From Bugula neritina (taxonomy: Eukaryota; Bryozoa; Gymnolaemata; Cheilostomatida; Bugulidae): DNA of 64,000 nt. The notes under the pieces were generated by a model. That model had not been told where the DNA came from and did no database searches. It saw only the letters and a list, made by a program, of their open reading frames with translations. Position 1 is the stretch's first letter; each line of letters starts with the position of its first letter. Below are positions 40,513 through 53,900 of this stretch, piece after piece. The DNA is taken from positions 9,122,973-9,186,972 of the forward strand of contig OZ037770.1 of the NCBI GenBank assembly GCA_964035545.1. Reading direction: 5' to 3'. Both the position numbers and the translations under genes were made by a program.

Positions 40513-43500
40513 TTAGTCCAGCTGGTAAAACAGAACTTTCTTGCCCCAGTATCTAGGTACAATCAGAGTGTCTTTATACACATGGAGATCAAACACACTA
40601 CTCACAGCTCTATCAGTTGGATCTTCTATTTTGGACAGTTGTGTACCTGTAACAGGAAATGATGTATCAATATGTCATTACTAGTACATAGCATAGCATA
40701 TTTTATAGTGGGAGACTGTGAGAAATACTAATATATTGGTAACAGTAGTTAAATAACCAATGTAAAACTAACCTGTCTTCACATCCAGTATCCAGATGGT
40801 GGTTTTACTGCTGCGTTTAGTCACAAGAATATATTTACTTCTATAGCAGGACACACCTTCTGATTTAGATACATCCTTGCATGTCCAGATGACTTTCTCT
40901 GTTGTCAAGTCTAATTTAAATACTTGAGAGGAATCATAGTCAGAAACTACTACACAATGTCTGTCTGCTGCACATATTGCTGTGTAACTATTACTGAGTA
41001 GAGGGCAAGAGACATGTTTAATTACCTTCCCAGTAAGAGAGTAGATTGTAAGTCTTTTACTGTGTCTATCAGGAACTACAACCTGCTCATCAACAATAGC
41101 AAGTTTGTTTACACCCCAACTATTATCATGATGAGACCAGGTGGTCACCTGTTTCCCAGTAAGATCATACACATGGATCTTCCAATTATTGTTGGTGATA
41201 CACTGTACAGCATACAGCTTATCTCTATGTACTGTGACTCCAGCTACATAGTTAGTAAGAGAAATAAAAGATCTGGAAACACTGAAACTCTCATCTATTC
41301 TGTCTACCCCTGCACTCAGCCCCACATAAGTGTTACTCCCATATTTACAGATAGAATAACACAGACTAGAAACATCAATAGACTGTAAGAGTTTGAGAGA
41401 TTTAGGAAGATCTAAACTAATAAACATGTCTGCTGCAGGAACCAAGTCTATTTCTACATCTCTCTTCTCTTCTACAATATACATGTGAATATGTGTATAT
41501 GTGTGTATACTTATATATAAGTGAGTAGCCTATGTATATATAATATGTATGTCATATAAAAGTGAGTATGTGTATATATTCTATTAATAGAAACTCTGTG
41601 TAAACCTACACACAGGACTATTTCAACAGATACTCAAATTTTCCAATCAGCAGTTTCACATATGAAGGCACTTTTCAGATAATATACTGAATATTGATGT
41701 TCTTATATTACATTATATAATGCAGTAGATACATTCACCGGCTTTCCATGTACCGATCTCAGCGAGATCGATCCATGGAAAGATGTCAAAGATCGATCTC
41801 AGTCGTTCTGAGCTGGTCGGTCTGTAGAGCTCGAACTCAGATCGATCTCAGTGAGATCGATCCATGGAAAGACTCCAGATCGATCTGAGAAGTAGAAAAA
41901 GACTGTTCGCTAAAATGTTGTCTGCTGATAAAAATGACAACTTATTGATAATTACTAAGCAAATTACTTAATAATTACGATAGCCACATTTTCAGATGCC
42001 AAAACTTTGACTTTCAGTACTATGATTAAAAAAACTCAATTATATAAAATTATAGTCCATAGAAATTACAAAAAATTGGAGCATTTAAATTGAATTTAAA
42101 TGACTAGTAAAACTTACTTTCATTAGTTATTTGCTGCGTAATTTCAAGCTTAACAATCCTGTAAGTTTATGAATAATCTGCAAGATAGCTATTAATTTTA
42201 TTTAAGCTGTTGAGCTAAAAAATTAAAAGTGATTATCTTAAATTGGCTATATTACTTTACACTAAAAGCTTTGTTGCGTATTGTTTACAAGCACCATTAA
42301 TTTTTAGACATCAACAATCTTGTTTTTTAACCTCAGCAGCTTTAATCATCCAGATTTGTGAACAAATTATACTATTAAAGTACTCTTCACTTAAGAGGAG
42401 GCAACTCCGTGAGATCGATCTGACACTTCTCATGGAAAAACGATCGATCTGAGAGGTATGCTCAGATCGATCTCAGCGAGATCGATCTGAGATCGGTACA
42501 TGGAAAGCCGGTGATTACCTAACTTAATGCTTCCAATAAAATCTGCAACAGTAGTGCAAGTAATCTACAATCTAGTATACTAACCTTTGACCTTTAGAGA
42601 CATGACATCACACAGCTTTAGTTTATTATACTAACCTTTGACCTTTAGAGACATGAGACCACAAAGCTCTAGTTTAGTATACTAACCTTTGACCTTTAGA
42701 GACATGACAACACACAGCTCTAGTTTAGGTATCTCAACAGATATCAGTCTCTGTATTCTCTCTTTAATCTCTGCAAATCCTTCAACCAGATCCACCTACA
42801 GTATATAAGCATAGCATTAGCCAATGGGACTAAAAAGACAGTCTTTCTAGTTACAACTTCCTATTGTTTTTCTGCATTAGTTCACTTAAAGTTACGAATG
42901 GTAAAAAAGTGTGGTGTGCCTGGCATGAACATATTGCAGCAAACTACCTATTCAAAAACGCTATGGCTAGTATCCTATTTAGAATTATAAAAACTTTGAT
43001 TTAGGCCGACACAACTTTACAAAAATTCTTTTAAATACAATTTTGTAACACATTGGAGTATGCAAGCACACAACTATAGAGCTAATACCGAAATAAATAA
43101 CATTGTGATGGTCAATCTAAGTATTTCATCAGTTTTTTTAACTTAAAGATTCACAAAAACATATCTAAATTTTCTTTAGTTAACAGCTGATGAACACTGC
43201 TCACCTGGTGGTTTTGTTTAAGTTGAGCTTCTATCTTCATTCTACTGTTACTCAGTTGAGACAAAACAGTTCCAACTTCTCTCTCCATGTATCTGTTCAG
43301 TTCCTTTTTAGTCTTCTTTCTACTAGCTAAGAATTCCTTCTCCAGTTTCTCATACTTTAATCTCACTTCAGTCAACTACATCATACATTGTATCAGCACA
43401 TTGTAGAAAGTGGACAATACAAGAGAGAAAGTGTTTCAGAGTTGATTGTAAAAAAATAGTATTTTAATTCACACGGAATAGTAGCTAGTCACCTAACTGT

Positions 43501-45182
43501 TACTCTTAAGTATTAATATTGCAATGTTTTACTAACACCTGACTACAGAATGTAGATTACAGAGTAACACAAAGTATTTCCTATAAACACACAACCTGTT
43601 CATCACGCTGTGTATGAAGAATATTCAGCAATTCCTCCGTCTCATTATCAAAGTCTGACACAGTTTTAGAAAGGTGTTTGAAGAAAGCAGACATCCTGTC
43701 TTCAGTGGTGAGAAGATCATCTATATTGATAAGCTCATTGATTAAGTGATCTAGATTAACCATGTGGTGTGGTGAGTCTAAAATAGAAATGAAAAACCAC
43801 ATTCAACAAGACTATTGCAAAACCATGACAAAAGTTGAAAAAAACAAACTTCAAACAGGCTGTACAAGCGGAAGGCATTTGAATATAAAAACAATTCACT
43901 CTCATTTGATAAAACACTTTTAACTACAAAATGCACAAACTTCACATTCAGCTGCTTCGAGTTATAACTGTTTCACTATTGACCCTTTTCCAACATTCCT
44001 GCTACTCAATTTATAATTTACAGTTGTTTTCTCCTAGTAGAGATCAATGTATAAAACACAAAGCTGGCTATAAATTTCTAATGTTGCTATTCACGAGCAG
44101 CCCTCACAGTGTATTGGGTAGCAGATTGACTTTAGTTGGAGGACTGCAGTTTGATTCCAGGGTCAGCATTCTTATAAGATTTACTGAGGTGGCTCTACAG
44201 TTTATCAGATTTACTGAAATTTAGCAAATAACAAAAGTCTTCTTACCTCCAACACACAAGTTAGTGCAAGATGTGCACTGCACACAGAACAGCTGAACAC
44301 AGACTTTACACCCTTGTATGTAGGGATATGCTGTGTGTTTGGGACAAACTCTTTTCTCTAGTCTCTTGGCTTGTATTCTGTAGTCAGAGATGGCCATCTT
44401 CTGGTGGTCATCATTGGTGTCATCATGTGACTAAATATAACAGAATACATCTTTACTGAGAAATATAACTACACTGCGCATATAGTGGCAAAGAAACCAA
44501 AATTAAAAATACATGATCTAAACATGTAAAAATATGTATAGTAAAGTAACAATTTTCATCAGCACATAAATGTATAATCTGCATAAAAACAGATAAAAAT
44601 GAAACATGATTTTTTAATGTTTTAATACAAATCAACATTCAAGAATACAATATGTAATCAGAGGCTGAGTTAGAGTATGCAGTGTTGAACATCAACTGAA
44701 GAAGTATTTAATGAAAGTATCACCTCATCATGTTTTCTGCAGAAGAGTTTACGGCACACAGTACAGTATATAACTGCTGGTACTTTTTTCAGCCCCTTTT
44801 TAGTGCAGACGTCACATGATACGGAGTTGTCTACTACATCAGCAGATGGAAGATTCTCCACTCTCACATCAAACACTTGATCCCTGTAACAAGACACATA
44901 ATTATTTAATAATAATTGAAACAATATATAACTGAATACAAAAAAATTGTATGACATAAAACATATCATGTAAATCATTAACTCTTTACCAACAGTATGT
45001 CTCAGCTCTGTCTATACAAAACTAACTTACCTACACCAGGGACACCTGATCATGTCATTCACATCAACATTACGAGTAAGACACAGTAAACAGTGTACAT
45101 GACCACATGGTAGACACTTGGGATTCTCTAAACCTTCTTTTAGTAAACAGAATCCACACTCAACTTCTTCTGCTGCAGCCAT
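40513..45182 (-). CDS. TRIM/RBCC protein with C-terminal beta-propeller, gene C
   Basis: Eight exons: 45031-45182, 44724-44883, 44247-44430, 43596-43777, 43205-43375, 42687-42795, 40773-41471 and 40513-40646. They sum to 1791 nt (596 aa plus stop) in one frame. RING and both B-boxes keep all ligands. Exon 2 has one extra codon (RDQVFDV instead of REVFDV). Exon 7 is 30 nt shorter than in gene A, lacking the VTTSTL segment and residues in the ITNNNW loop. The 3' end of exon 6 with its donor is repeated three times (42582-42726). Only the first donor avoids an in-frame stop. Intron 6 holds a 778-bp GATCGATC-rich foldback element. The role as E3 ligase is inferred from family knowledge. Confidence 0.9.
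41736..42513. mobile_element. Foldback element rich in GATCGATC palindromes
   Basis: The outer ends are inverted repeats of about 27 bp starting CACCGGCTTTCCATGTAC. Inside each end are clustered copies of AGATCGATCT and CCATGGAAAG. The centre is plain AT-rich DNA without a transposase. ATT occurs on both sides (41733-41735 and 42514-42516), possibly a 3-bp target duplication. About 160 bp of intron present in gene A at this point is missing. The superfamily is not identified. Confidence 0.8.
42582..42726 (-). repeat. Triplicated end of exon 6 in gene C
   Basis: Three copies of about 50 bp each contain CTAACCTTTGACCTTTAGAG and CACAGCTCTAGTTTA, which is the last coding part of exon 6 plus its donor. 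Gene D has two copies (52353-52450); genes A and E have one. Confidence 0.8.
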
Positions 45183-46069
45183 TTCACTCAACTCTATATT
45201 AAAAAACAAGAGAACATATTATAAAGTGTATTCAGAGCCCATGTAGTTCACTGTCATGAGAGAATTTAGTAGTTTGTGTTTGTGTATTTTCTGACTCATT
45301 ACTTAATATCTTTTAACATTGTAGAATGTGACTCAACTATAAAACTGCAGTGTAGATATAATGTATTTCAAGCACTCTGTAATAATGAACACTTGCTTTA
45401 TAATAAACTATATAGCGTAATACCATGATGTAAATGCACACTTGCATACTGCAGTACCTGCAGATATTGGTCCAGAGCTATTAAGTAACAAGAGGAGTTT
45501 TCTTCATGAATATTCTAAGAGTTAATATTTATAGCCAATGAATACTTTGAAAGTTCCGAAATTAGGTTTTTCTAGCAAATCACTAAATACCTTAAAACCT
45601 TATGCATCTTGCTGACATTTAATACAAAGTGCAGAAATCAGAATCTTTGTACTGTAAATAATTATAAATATATGTGGTTTCTAATGCTTCTGTTACTACA
45701 TCTATCCCTACAGGCTACAGCAGAGGCCCTGTAAGTTTAATAAGTCTTGTTGAGCAGTTTTATTAAACTACAAAACAAAATATGCTTTAATAATGTTTCA
45801 ATTTTTACTATTTGATAACTCAAACTTCAACATTAGTATGATTATGACTATGATTATCACCCTCATCATCATGAGCACGTAAAGTACAAACTCAACATGA
45901 AGATGATCATGCCATCATAGGACTAAGCAATAGTAACTAATTCCCAAGTAGCGCGCTGATTAGAAATATTATCAATGATAATGACAATGATTATGATAAC
46001 TTATAAATAAATAAATAAGTTATTATAATAACATTCATTGTCATTAGCAAAACGGTGTGGTACAGTGAC

Positions 46070-46245
46070 TGACAGTGACACTAGATCACTTGCTGTCACA
46101 GCAATACCAAGTGTTGTTTTATAAGTCAGTGTCAGCGTGACCGTCACTGACATGACTATGAGTATGAGTATGAGTCAAGTAAGAGAGACTAAGAGTAAGT
46201 GAAACAGTATCAGTATGAATATCAGTATAAGTATAACTACGTGTG
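46070..46245. repeat. Degenerate simple repeat upstream of gene C
   Basis: Diverged homologue of the GAGTAT-type tracts upstream of genes A and B. Confidence 0.6.
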
Positions 46246-46339
46246 ACTTAAATTCTCATGAAACTAGAGTCTAGATGATAAAATTATAATAAGTTGACTT
46301 TAAAACTGAAATTTAAAAACAATGAAGATCACTTTCAAG

Positions 46340-46810
46340 TTTGCTAGCACTTACAGTTATTGCTGCCGGTAAACAATTGGTGAGACAAACGTCACCTTGG
46401 CAACTTGGTAACTAGTAAAAGTTCCTTTTAGACCTTTCTGCGCAGCCGCGAGAGTAAAATAAAACTTCCTCTTGGAATCTGGGAATTCCTTAATAACGCG
46501 TGCAGTAAATTCAAAATATTAACACCATTGATAGACGTTGCAGTAGAATTTACGTTTTGGGTGCCTCCTTCAGAGTTATCTTTCCAAACAAAACCTGCGC
46601 GATACAATGTTCCGCTGTATCTTAACGACCCCTTTCTCACGAATATCTGTAGGTCACGAGAAAGGCTTGGGCCTGTTTTGTGGCTGATGTATGTGTGTAT
46701 AGGCATTAAATCACCAATTTTAATGAATCCATGAGTTTAACCTGGCATTCTAAGACATTATGAATTGATGCTTTAGTGTTTAGTGAGATACAGATGGAGC
46801 ACTGTATGTT
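46340..46810 (-). promoter_or_regulatory. Conserved upstream block of gene C
   Basis: It is recognisably homologous to 15165-15650 and 36650-37133 but more diverged. The donor GTAAGT of the other copies is changed (AAGAGGAAGT). A 92-codon minus-strand frame (MPIHTYISHKTG...) is open here only. Confidence 0.35.
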
Positions 46811-47716
46811 ATAATGTGCTGGAAGCTTCAGCAGTTTGTCCATCATTTTATATTTCTCACTAATTTATGCTGTATAGCAAATGCACTTATTAACCAATAC
46901 AGATTACATCTGCTTTGTATATAGTATTGATTCTTTGTCATAGCATTCACAAGTGTGAAGTAGGTTTCAAATTTTAAAGCATCTAGATGAATTATTCTAC
47001 ATTTATTGGGAAGAAAAATACTAAATAGAATATGGATGAATTTATTGGGAAAAATAATACTAATTAGAATATGGATGAATATAGCAAAAGGTGTGGAGTT
47101 TATATAGTCTTTCAATATATTATATGCATGTAAACTAAAAGCCTGTGTTCTAGCTAGTGCAGACAGTATTTTGTGATCTGGTCTTTAACTTTGCATTTTA
47201 AAAACCAACATTAAACTATGTTACATTAGTTGTCATGCCCTTCATTTGCATAAGTGTACTCAATTTATTAAAACTTGAAACACAAATATTTTTGTTGTGG
47301 AAATGAAATGTGTCTATCATTTATCTGACTATTTAGGTTCAAACATGTATAATAAAACAATTGTCATGATTTATTGAGCTATGATATCTACTGTAATAGA
47401 TAATAATAGTAGTTATTTGAAATGCATGTAATAATATAAACATACATAAACTAGTCACTGTATAATAATATAACTGATCATTGAGCTTCACTGTATCCTG
47501 TTATTCCTTGCATTCAAAATAAAGTCCAACTCTTGGAGATACAAATGAAACAGAAAAGAGATGTCAATATAGCAAAAAGTGTATCAGCATTAAAATGTGT
47601 TGTTCCTTCCCCCCCCCCTCCTACAGAGGATCTCTGTGTTATCTATATCCAACATAATCATTATAAAACTAGTCTTATAAAACATTATGAAACTAGTTAG
47701 TTGTATTTAGTGATAT

Positions 47717-48158
47717 TGTTGTGAATTTATGTATCCACTTGCAAACACTGAGTCTATTTAAGCAAAGCCACTTCACCCGGTTGATAGTTGCTGAGAATTT
47801 ATTCTAGCTACTACTTTATACACAAATAAAATGTACAATCAAGATAAACACATTACATAGTCAAGATTTTAAAACTGAAATTTGAAAACAATGAAGATCG
47901 CTTTCAAGTTTGCTACAGTATACAAGTCCTAGCATAAGCGTTAGCGTGTTCTTTCTGCCTGCTAGTAGCTCAAGTCAGCTTCCACAATAAGTAGATGGCC
48001 CCGCCTACTACTAATTGATACGAGTCTTCTATTGGCTACTACGGTAGCACCATATGCTAATAAGTAGGAGTGATGCAAAATGCACTGTGTTTTCCAAGTT
48101 AAGTATAGAGTTATCCTTTCGATAATTACTGATAATCACACAATATAAAATCACCACA
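47717..48158. mobile_element. Probable solo LTR flanked by ATAT
   Basis: This 442-bp insert begins TGTTGTGAATTTATG and ends AAATCACCACA. ATAT flanks it on both sides (47713-47716 and 48159-48162). Related sites without it read AGTGATATACCAG (37969 and 48423). It shares no obvious sequence with the other LTRs. Orientation is not clear. Confidence 0.65.
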
Positions 48159-50651
48159 ATATACCAGTGTGCATGACTTCTTATCACAATGTGGTTATTC
48201 TGTTCACAGGAAACAGTTGCGAATACTTGGTAACAGTTACAGTACAAATCTTGGAGATACAAATAAAATAGAAAAGAGATGTCAATATAGCAGAAAGTGC
48301 ATCAGCACTAAGATGTGCTGTCAGAAAGACTATGAGTTCATAATACAGGGTGTTGTCTCCCCCACAGAGGATGTCTGAGTTATTTATATTCAGCATCATT
48401 ATAAAGTCCTGTTAGTTGTATTTAGTGATATACCAGTCTGACTTCTTATCACAATGTGATTATTCCATTAACAGGAAACAGTTGTAAATACTTGGTAACA
48501 GTTACACTGTGTAGTTACTACAAACTCCACAGAATGTGAAATACTGTCTGAGAATGTAATAAAGCAACCAGTTTACAAACTCGAATACTGAACCAATAAA
48601 CTTGAACATAACCCCAGCAAGGGTTTCCAAGCAGTTGGTCCATAACGAACTGCAACATTGCTAATGTTTTACTCTATAATACAGAATAGAAATTCTGTAA
48701 CCTATTTTACTGGGGTAAGACATAGTGATGGTATTTATAGTGAAATATTATTTTGCCATTAGTAGCTGTAATCACTTTAGAATATTCACTGCTTATAGAA
48801 TACATTGGAATAATTATTCGCAATATGGCTATTATTCTAACACAGCCAATCAAATGATTATAACATATTGCCACTCAAGGATTTCAAACTGTCACTCAAA
48901 CCAAAATTATTACAAAATCACCATTAAATTCACCTGAGGTGTGAGAATTACCCAGATCACCATAAGGAGAAGTCAGGTGTAGCAATTCACAGATGCTACT
49001 AATATATCAGTGGAGACTGTGGTACACTAACAGGCTTCATGTACCCTCACAATATCTGACTGATATTCGTGTAACCTTGTTGCTATTGGAAACCAGGTAA
49101 ACAGGAAGTAATACTATATCATATCTTTTACTGGTTCTAGACTCTATCATTTGGTTTACAAGGAGTTATTAGTTAGCCAACACAGAGCTATTGTGATTTA
49201 AATTGGACGGATTTACAGTATTATGGTTTGGCATCACTTTTATAGCTTTGTTACCCGAAGTTGGACACCTCTAGTATAAATCATAACCATTGAACTAAAA
49301 GTTTTAATTCATTGATCATGACTATGTAGTAAATTTTGCACTATGGTTGAAGCTAATAAATGTTGGCTAAGTGCAGCACAAAGTTCTAGGTCACTGAGCC
49401 CAAACTCCAAAATCTATCCCATCATTCACACTTTGCCAAATCGCAGGCCGCAACGTGAAATATTAGCCATTTTTACAAATGTCTGAGCTTCCTGTACGGC
49501 AATGCGGTACATTATCAGATCAAGCACTGCATGATTCAAACCAGTTGCGGCGGGCTCCTATTGTACAGGAAGACATACACATTAATTCATTGGACTTAAA
49601 TGTCCAATGAGGTACCATAGATCTCACCCAATAGCGCACTTAGAGAACTTCAGCTCGGGCACATTAACAATGGCTGACATTTTACGTTGCGGCCTACTAT
49701 ACCGCAAAGTGTGAATGACAGGTATACTCAAACATGAAAAATGCTCAGCTAATGTACTCAATGACACCAAACTTTCTGTTGCATAAATCTATTTCCGAAC
49801 TAGGATGCCCTGGTGTGTAACTTTTCAAAAACTTCCTGTAATATACACTCAACAATTACATGGCTTTGTGTTGTTGCACAGGAACGTACAATTTTAAGCA
49901 AATCTTTAGCCCGCAAACAGAGGCAACTTATTTCGTATAATAGTTATATTATATAACCCTTTAGCCTGCATATAAAGGCAATTAAGAATAGAGCCAAATA
50001 GAGGCAATTTATTTTTCATAATATTTACAGAGAATAAAGATCAAATTCAAACATACAATCTAGCAGGAAATATGGAACTAGTTCATGTGTAGAGACAAAT
50101 AAAGTGATAAATCATGTTTTGTGGTTATCTATCAAAAAACATAACAGCTCACTGTGTAAACTCTCAGTATATAAGACTCTGTAGATTTACATTGGTAACC
50201 CTCTAATTAATCTATCAGAATATTGATCGATTATTAGTTATTAGAATATTACTTGATTATTATTGATTTTCCAATGTGTAGTTTATCATATCAGCAATTA
50301 GTTTAAAAGTTTATAAACGACTATATTATGTAAAATATTAGCTTGTCACTCAAAAGCAGTAAATTGAGATTAGCATCAACAATATAGTAAAATGAATGTT
50401 GCAGTAATGGTTGATATTTGATGGTAAATTATAGTAAACCTTGTGATGTACTAGAATATCAGTATGTAGTAAATGTAGACTTAGAGTTACCATATAATCA
50501 CATTGATCTCTATATGACCTTTAATATAAATCAGGTTAGATATATAAAAAGTTACAAGCTAGCTAATACCTTAAAGTCATGCAGGTTGTGAAATAGGGTT
50601 GGTACAAGTGAAAATAAATTGGCGCTTGGAATTATTTAAGTTTAGGTGTAA

Positions 50652-50735
50652 ATGTTAGTTACTGTGACGTCATACGTCTTTCAACCCCATGCATAGCTGA
50701 ATAAGTGAGTTACTGGGATGTCACACAGCCTGCCA
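50652..50735. promoter_or_regulatory. Conserved paired CRE-like module downstream of gene D
   Basis: GTTACTGTGACGTCATACG (full TGACGTCA palindrome) and GTTACTGGGATGTCACACAG, at the same distance from the stop codon as in gene B. Confidence 0.45.
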
Positions 50736-50973
50736 CACTGTATCATAGCTCCATAATGAAGAACTCAGTCTACAGAGTCAACTTTGAGAATCATCTAGAA
50801 ATAACAGACACAGTGTATATGTAGAAGTTGTACATCTCAGACATATCATCACAAATATGTACATTAGTAGAAAACACAGAGTTGAACACCAGATGTATTC
50901 AAACAGAGTCTAGTGTGATAAACAATATAATAAATGTACCACAAGATAGAATAATATCCTGTCACACACCTGT

Positions 50974-53900
50974 TTAGTTTAGCTGGTAAAACAGAACTTT
51001 CTTCTCATCCCATCTAGGTACAATCAGAGTGTCTTTATACACATGAAGATCACGCACACTACTCACAGCTCTATCAGTTGGATCTTCTACTTTGGACAGT
51101 TGTGTACCTGTAACAGGAAATGATGTATTTGTGTGTCATCACGAGTACATAGCATAGTATATTTTATAGTGTGAGACTGTGAGAAATACTAATATATTGG
51201 TAACAGTAGTTAACTAACCAATGTAAAACTAACCTGTCTCCACATCCAGTATCCAGATGGTGGTTTTACTGCTGCGTTTAGTCACAAGAATATATTTACT
51301 TCTATAGCAGGTCACACCTTGTGGTTGAGATATATCATTGCATGTCCAGATAACTTTCTCTGTTGTCAAGTCTAATTTAAATACTTGAGAGGAACCACAG
51401 TCAGAAACTACTACACAATGTCTGTCTGCTGCACATATTGCTGTATAATTATTACTGAGTAGAGGGCAGGAGACATGTTTAATTACCTCCCCAGTAAGAG
51501 AGTAGATTGTCAGTTTTTTACTGTGTCTATCAGGGACCACAACCTGGTCATCAACAATAGCAAGATTATTTGCACCACCACTGTCATCATGATGAGACCA
51601 GCTGGTCACCTGTTTCCCAGTAAGATCATACACATGTACCTCCCAATTAGCACCCATGATGCTGCTGATACACTCTAGGGTATACAGCTTATTCCTATGT
51701 ACTGTGACTCCAGTTACAAGGTTAGTAATAGAAGCAAATGACTTGGAAACACTGAAACTCTCATCTATGCTGTCTATCCCTGCACCACTATCCAGCCCTA
51801 CATAAGTGTTACTTTCATAGTTACAGACAGACCAACAGAAATTAGAAACATCAACAGACTGCAAGAGTTTGAGAGATATAGGAAGATCTAGACTAATAAT
51901 CATGTCTGCTGCAGGAACCAAGTCTATTTCTACATCTCTCTTCTCTTCTACAATATACATGTGAATATGTGTGTATGTGTGTATACTTATATATAAGTGA
52001 GTATGTATATATAATATGTATGTCATATAAAAGTGAGTATGTGTATAAATTCTATTATTAAAAACTCTGAGTAAACCTACACACAGGGCTATTTCAACAG
52101 ATATTCAAAATTTCCAACCAGTAGTTTCACACATGAAGGCATTTTTCAAATAATATACGGAATATTGATGTTCTCATATAATATTATATAATTCAGATAC
52201 ATGATTATTATACATTTTTATAATGTTATTAGCAATCTAATAGTGTGCGTCTTCATTAGAACAATATTACATTATATTACTATAGTAGATAAATTACCTA
52301 ATTTAATGCTTCCAATAAAATCTGCAACAGTAATGCAAGTAATCTACAGTTTAGTATACTAACCTTTGACCTTTAGAGATATGACATCACACAGTTCTAG
52401 TTTAGTATACTAACCTTTGACCTCTAGAGACATGACATCACACAGCTCCAGTTCAGGTATCTCAACAGATATCAGTCTCTGTATTTTATCTTTAATCTCT
52501 GCAAATCCTCCAACCAGATCCACCTACAGTATATAAGCATAGCATCAGCCAGTGGGACTAAAAAGACAGTCTTTCTAGTTACAACTTCCTATCGTTTTTC
52601 TGCATTAGTTCACTTAAAGTTACAAATGGTAAGAAAGTGTGGTGTGCCTGGCATGAGCATATTGCAGCAAACTACCTATTCAAAAACGCTATGGCTAGTT
52701 TCCTATTTAGAATTAAAAAATACTTCGATTTAGGCCGACACAACTTTACAACAATTCTTTTAAATAAAATTTTGTAACACATTGGAGTTTGCAAGCACAC
52801 AACTATAGAGCTAATACAGAAATGCATAACATTGTGATGGTCAATCTAAGTATTTCATCAGTTTTTTTTTAACTTGAAGATTCACAAAAACATAATCTAA
52901 ATATATTTAGTAGACAGATGGTGAACACTGCTCACCTGGTGATTTTGTTTAAGTTGAGCTTCTATCTTCATTCTACTGTTACTCAGTTGAGACAAAACAG
53001 TTCCAACTTCTCTCTCCATGTATCTGTTCAGTTCCTCGTTAGTCTTCTTTCTACTCGCTAAGAATTCCTTCTCCAGTTTCTCATACTTTAATCTCACTTC
53101 AGTCAACTACATCATACATTGTATCAGCACATCGTAGAAAGTGGACAACACATTAGAGAAAACTTTTCCAGAATTAAGTTAAACAATAGTATGGATCTTT
53201 TTGCATAATATTTCTAAATTCTTAGATCAAAAATAGTGTTTTAAATTACTCTGAATAGTAGCTAGTCATCTAGCTGTTACTCTCAAGTATTAGTATTGCA
53301 ATGTTTTACTAACACCTGACTACAGAATGTAGATTACAGAGTAACACAAAGTATTTTCTATAAACACACAACCTGTTCATCACGCTGTGTATGAAGAATA
53401 TTCAGCAATTTCTCCGTCTCATTATCAAAGTCTGACACAGTTTTAGAAAAATGTTTGAAGAAAGTAGACATCTTGTCTTCAGTGGTGAGAAGATCATCTA
53501 TATTGATAAGCTCTTTGATTAAGTCATCTAGATTAACCATGTCATGTTTAGAGTCTAAAATGGAAATGAGAATATATATGCAAATTAGTACACATTTCAC
53601 TAATCTGATCGCACTACAGTTATATAACCTTACAGTAGTTATACAGTCAAGTAACCAGTACTACATAACCAGAAGGTGGTGAGAAGTTGAAATATCACTA
53701 TACAATATACTATGACTACTAGATGAACAACATCTCCTGTCACCTTAAAAAGGCTTTCTAAAACTAGAAAATATAATAAAATCTATTAGCTAGTTAATTT
53801 AAGGCAAAAAACTTTTGCAAATTAGTAATAATAAAATAAGATTAAATGCCAAGTTACGACAGAAAATTTCACGATCAACTCAAACGAGCAGTTATATTAT

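Larger units (their letters stand above)
45183..50973. other. Spacer between genes C and D
   Basis: No gene is seen. 45.18-47.1 kb is a diverged version of the upstream region of genes A and B. 47717-48158 is a probable solo LTR. 48.19-50.97 kb is nearly collinear with 22.1-25.5 kb but lacks the MITE found there. A local duplication of about 42 bp lies at 46985-47085. Confidence 0.7.

Noticed and set aside
44100-44180. tRNA-like segment in intron 3 of gene C (GTTTGATTCC box B-like)
   Set aside because: Box A is poor and no cloverleaf could be drawn. It is at best a decayed SINE.
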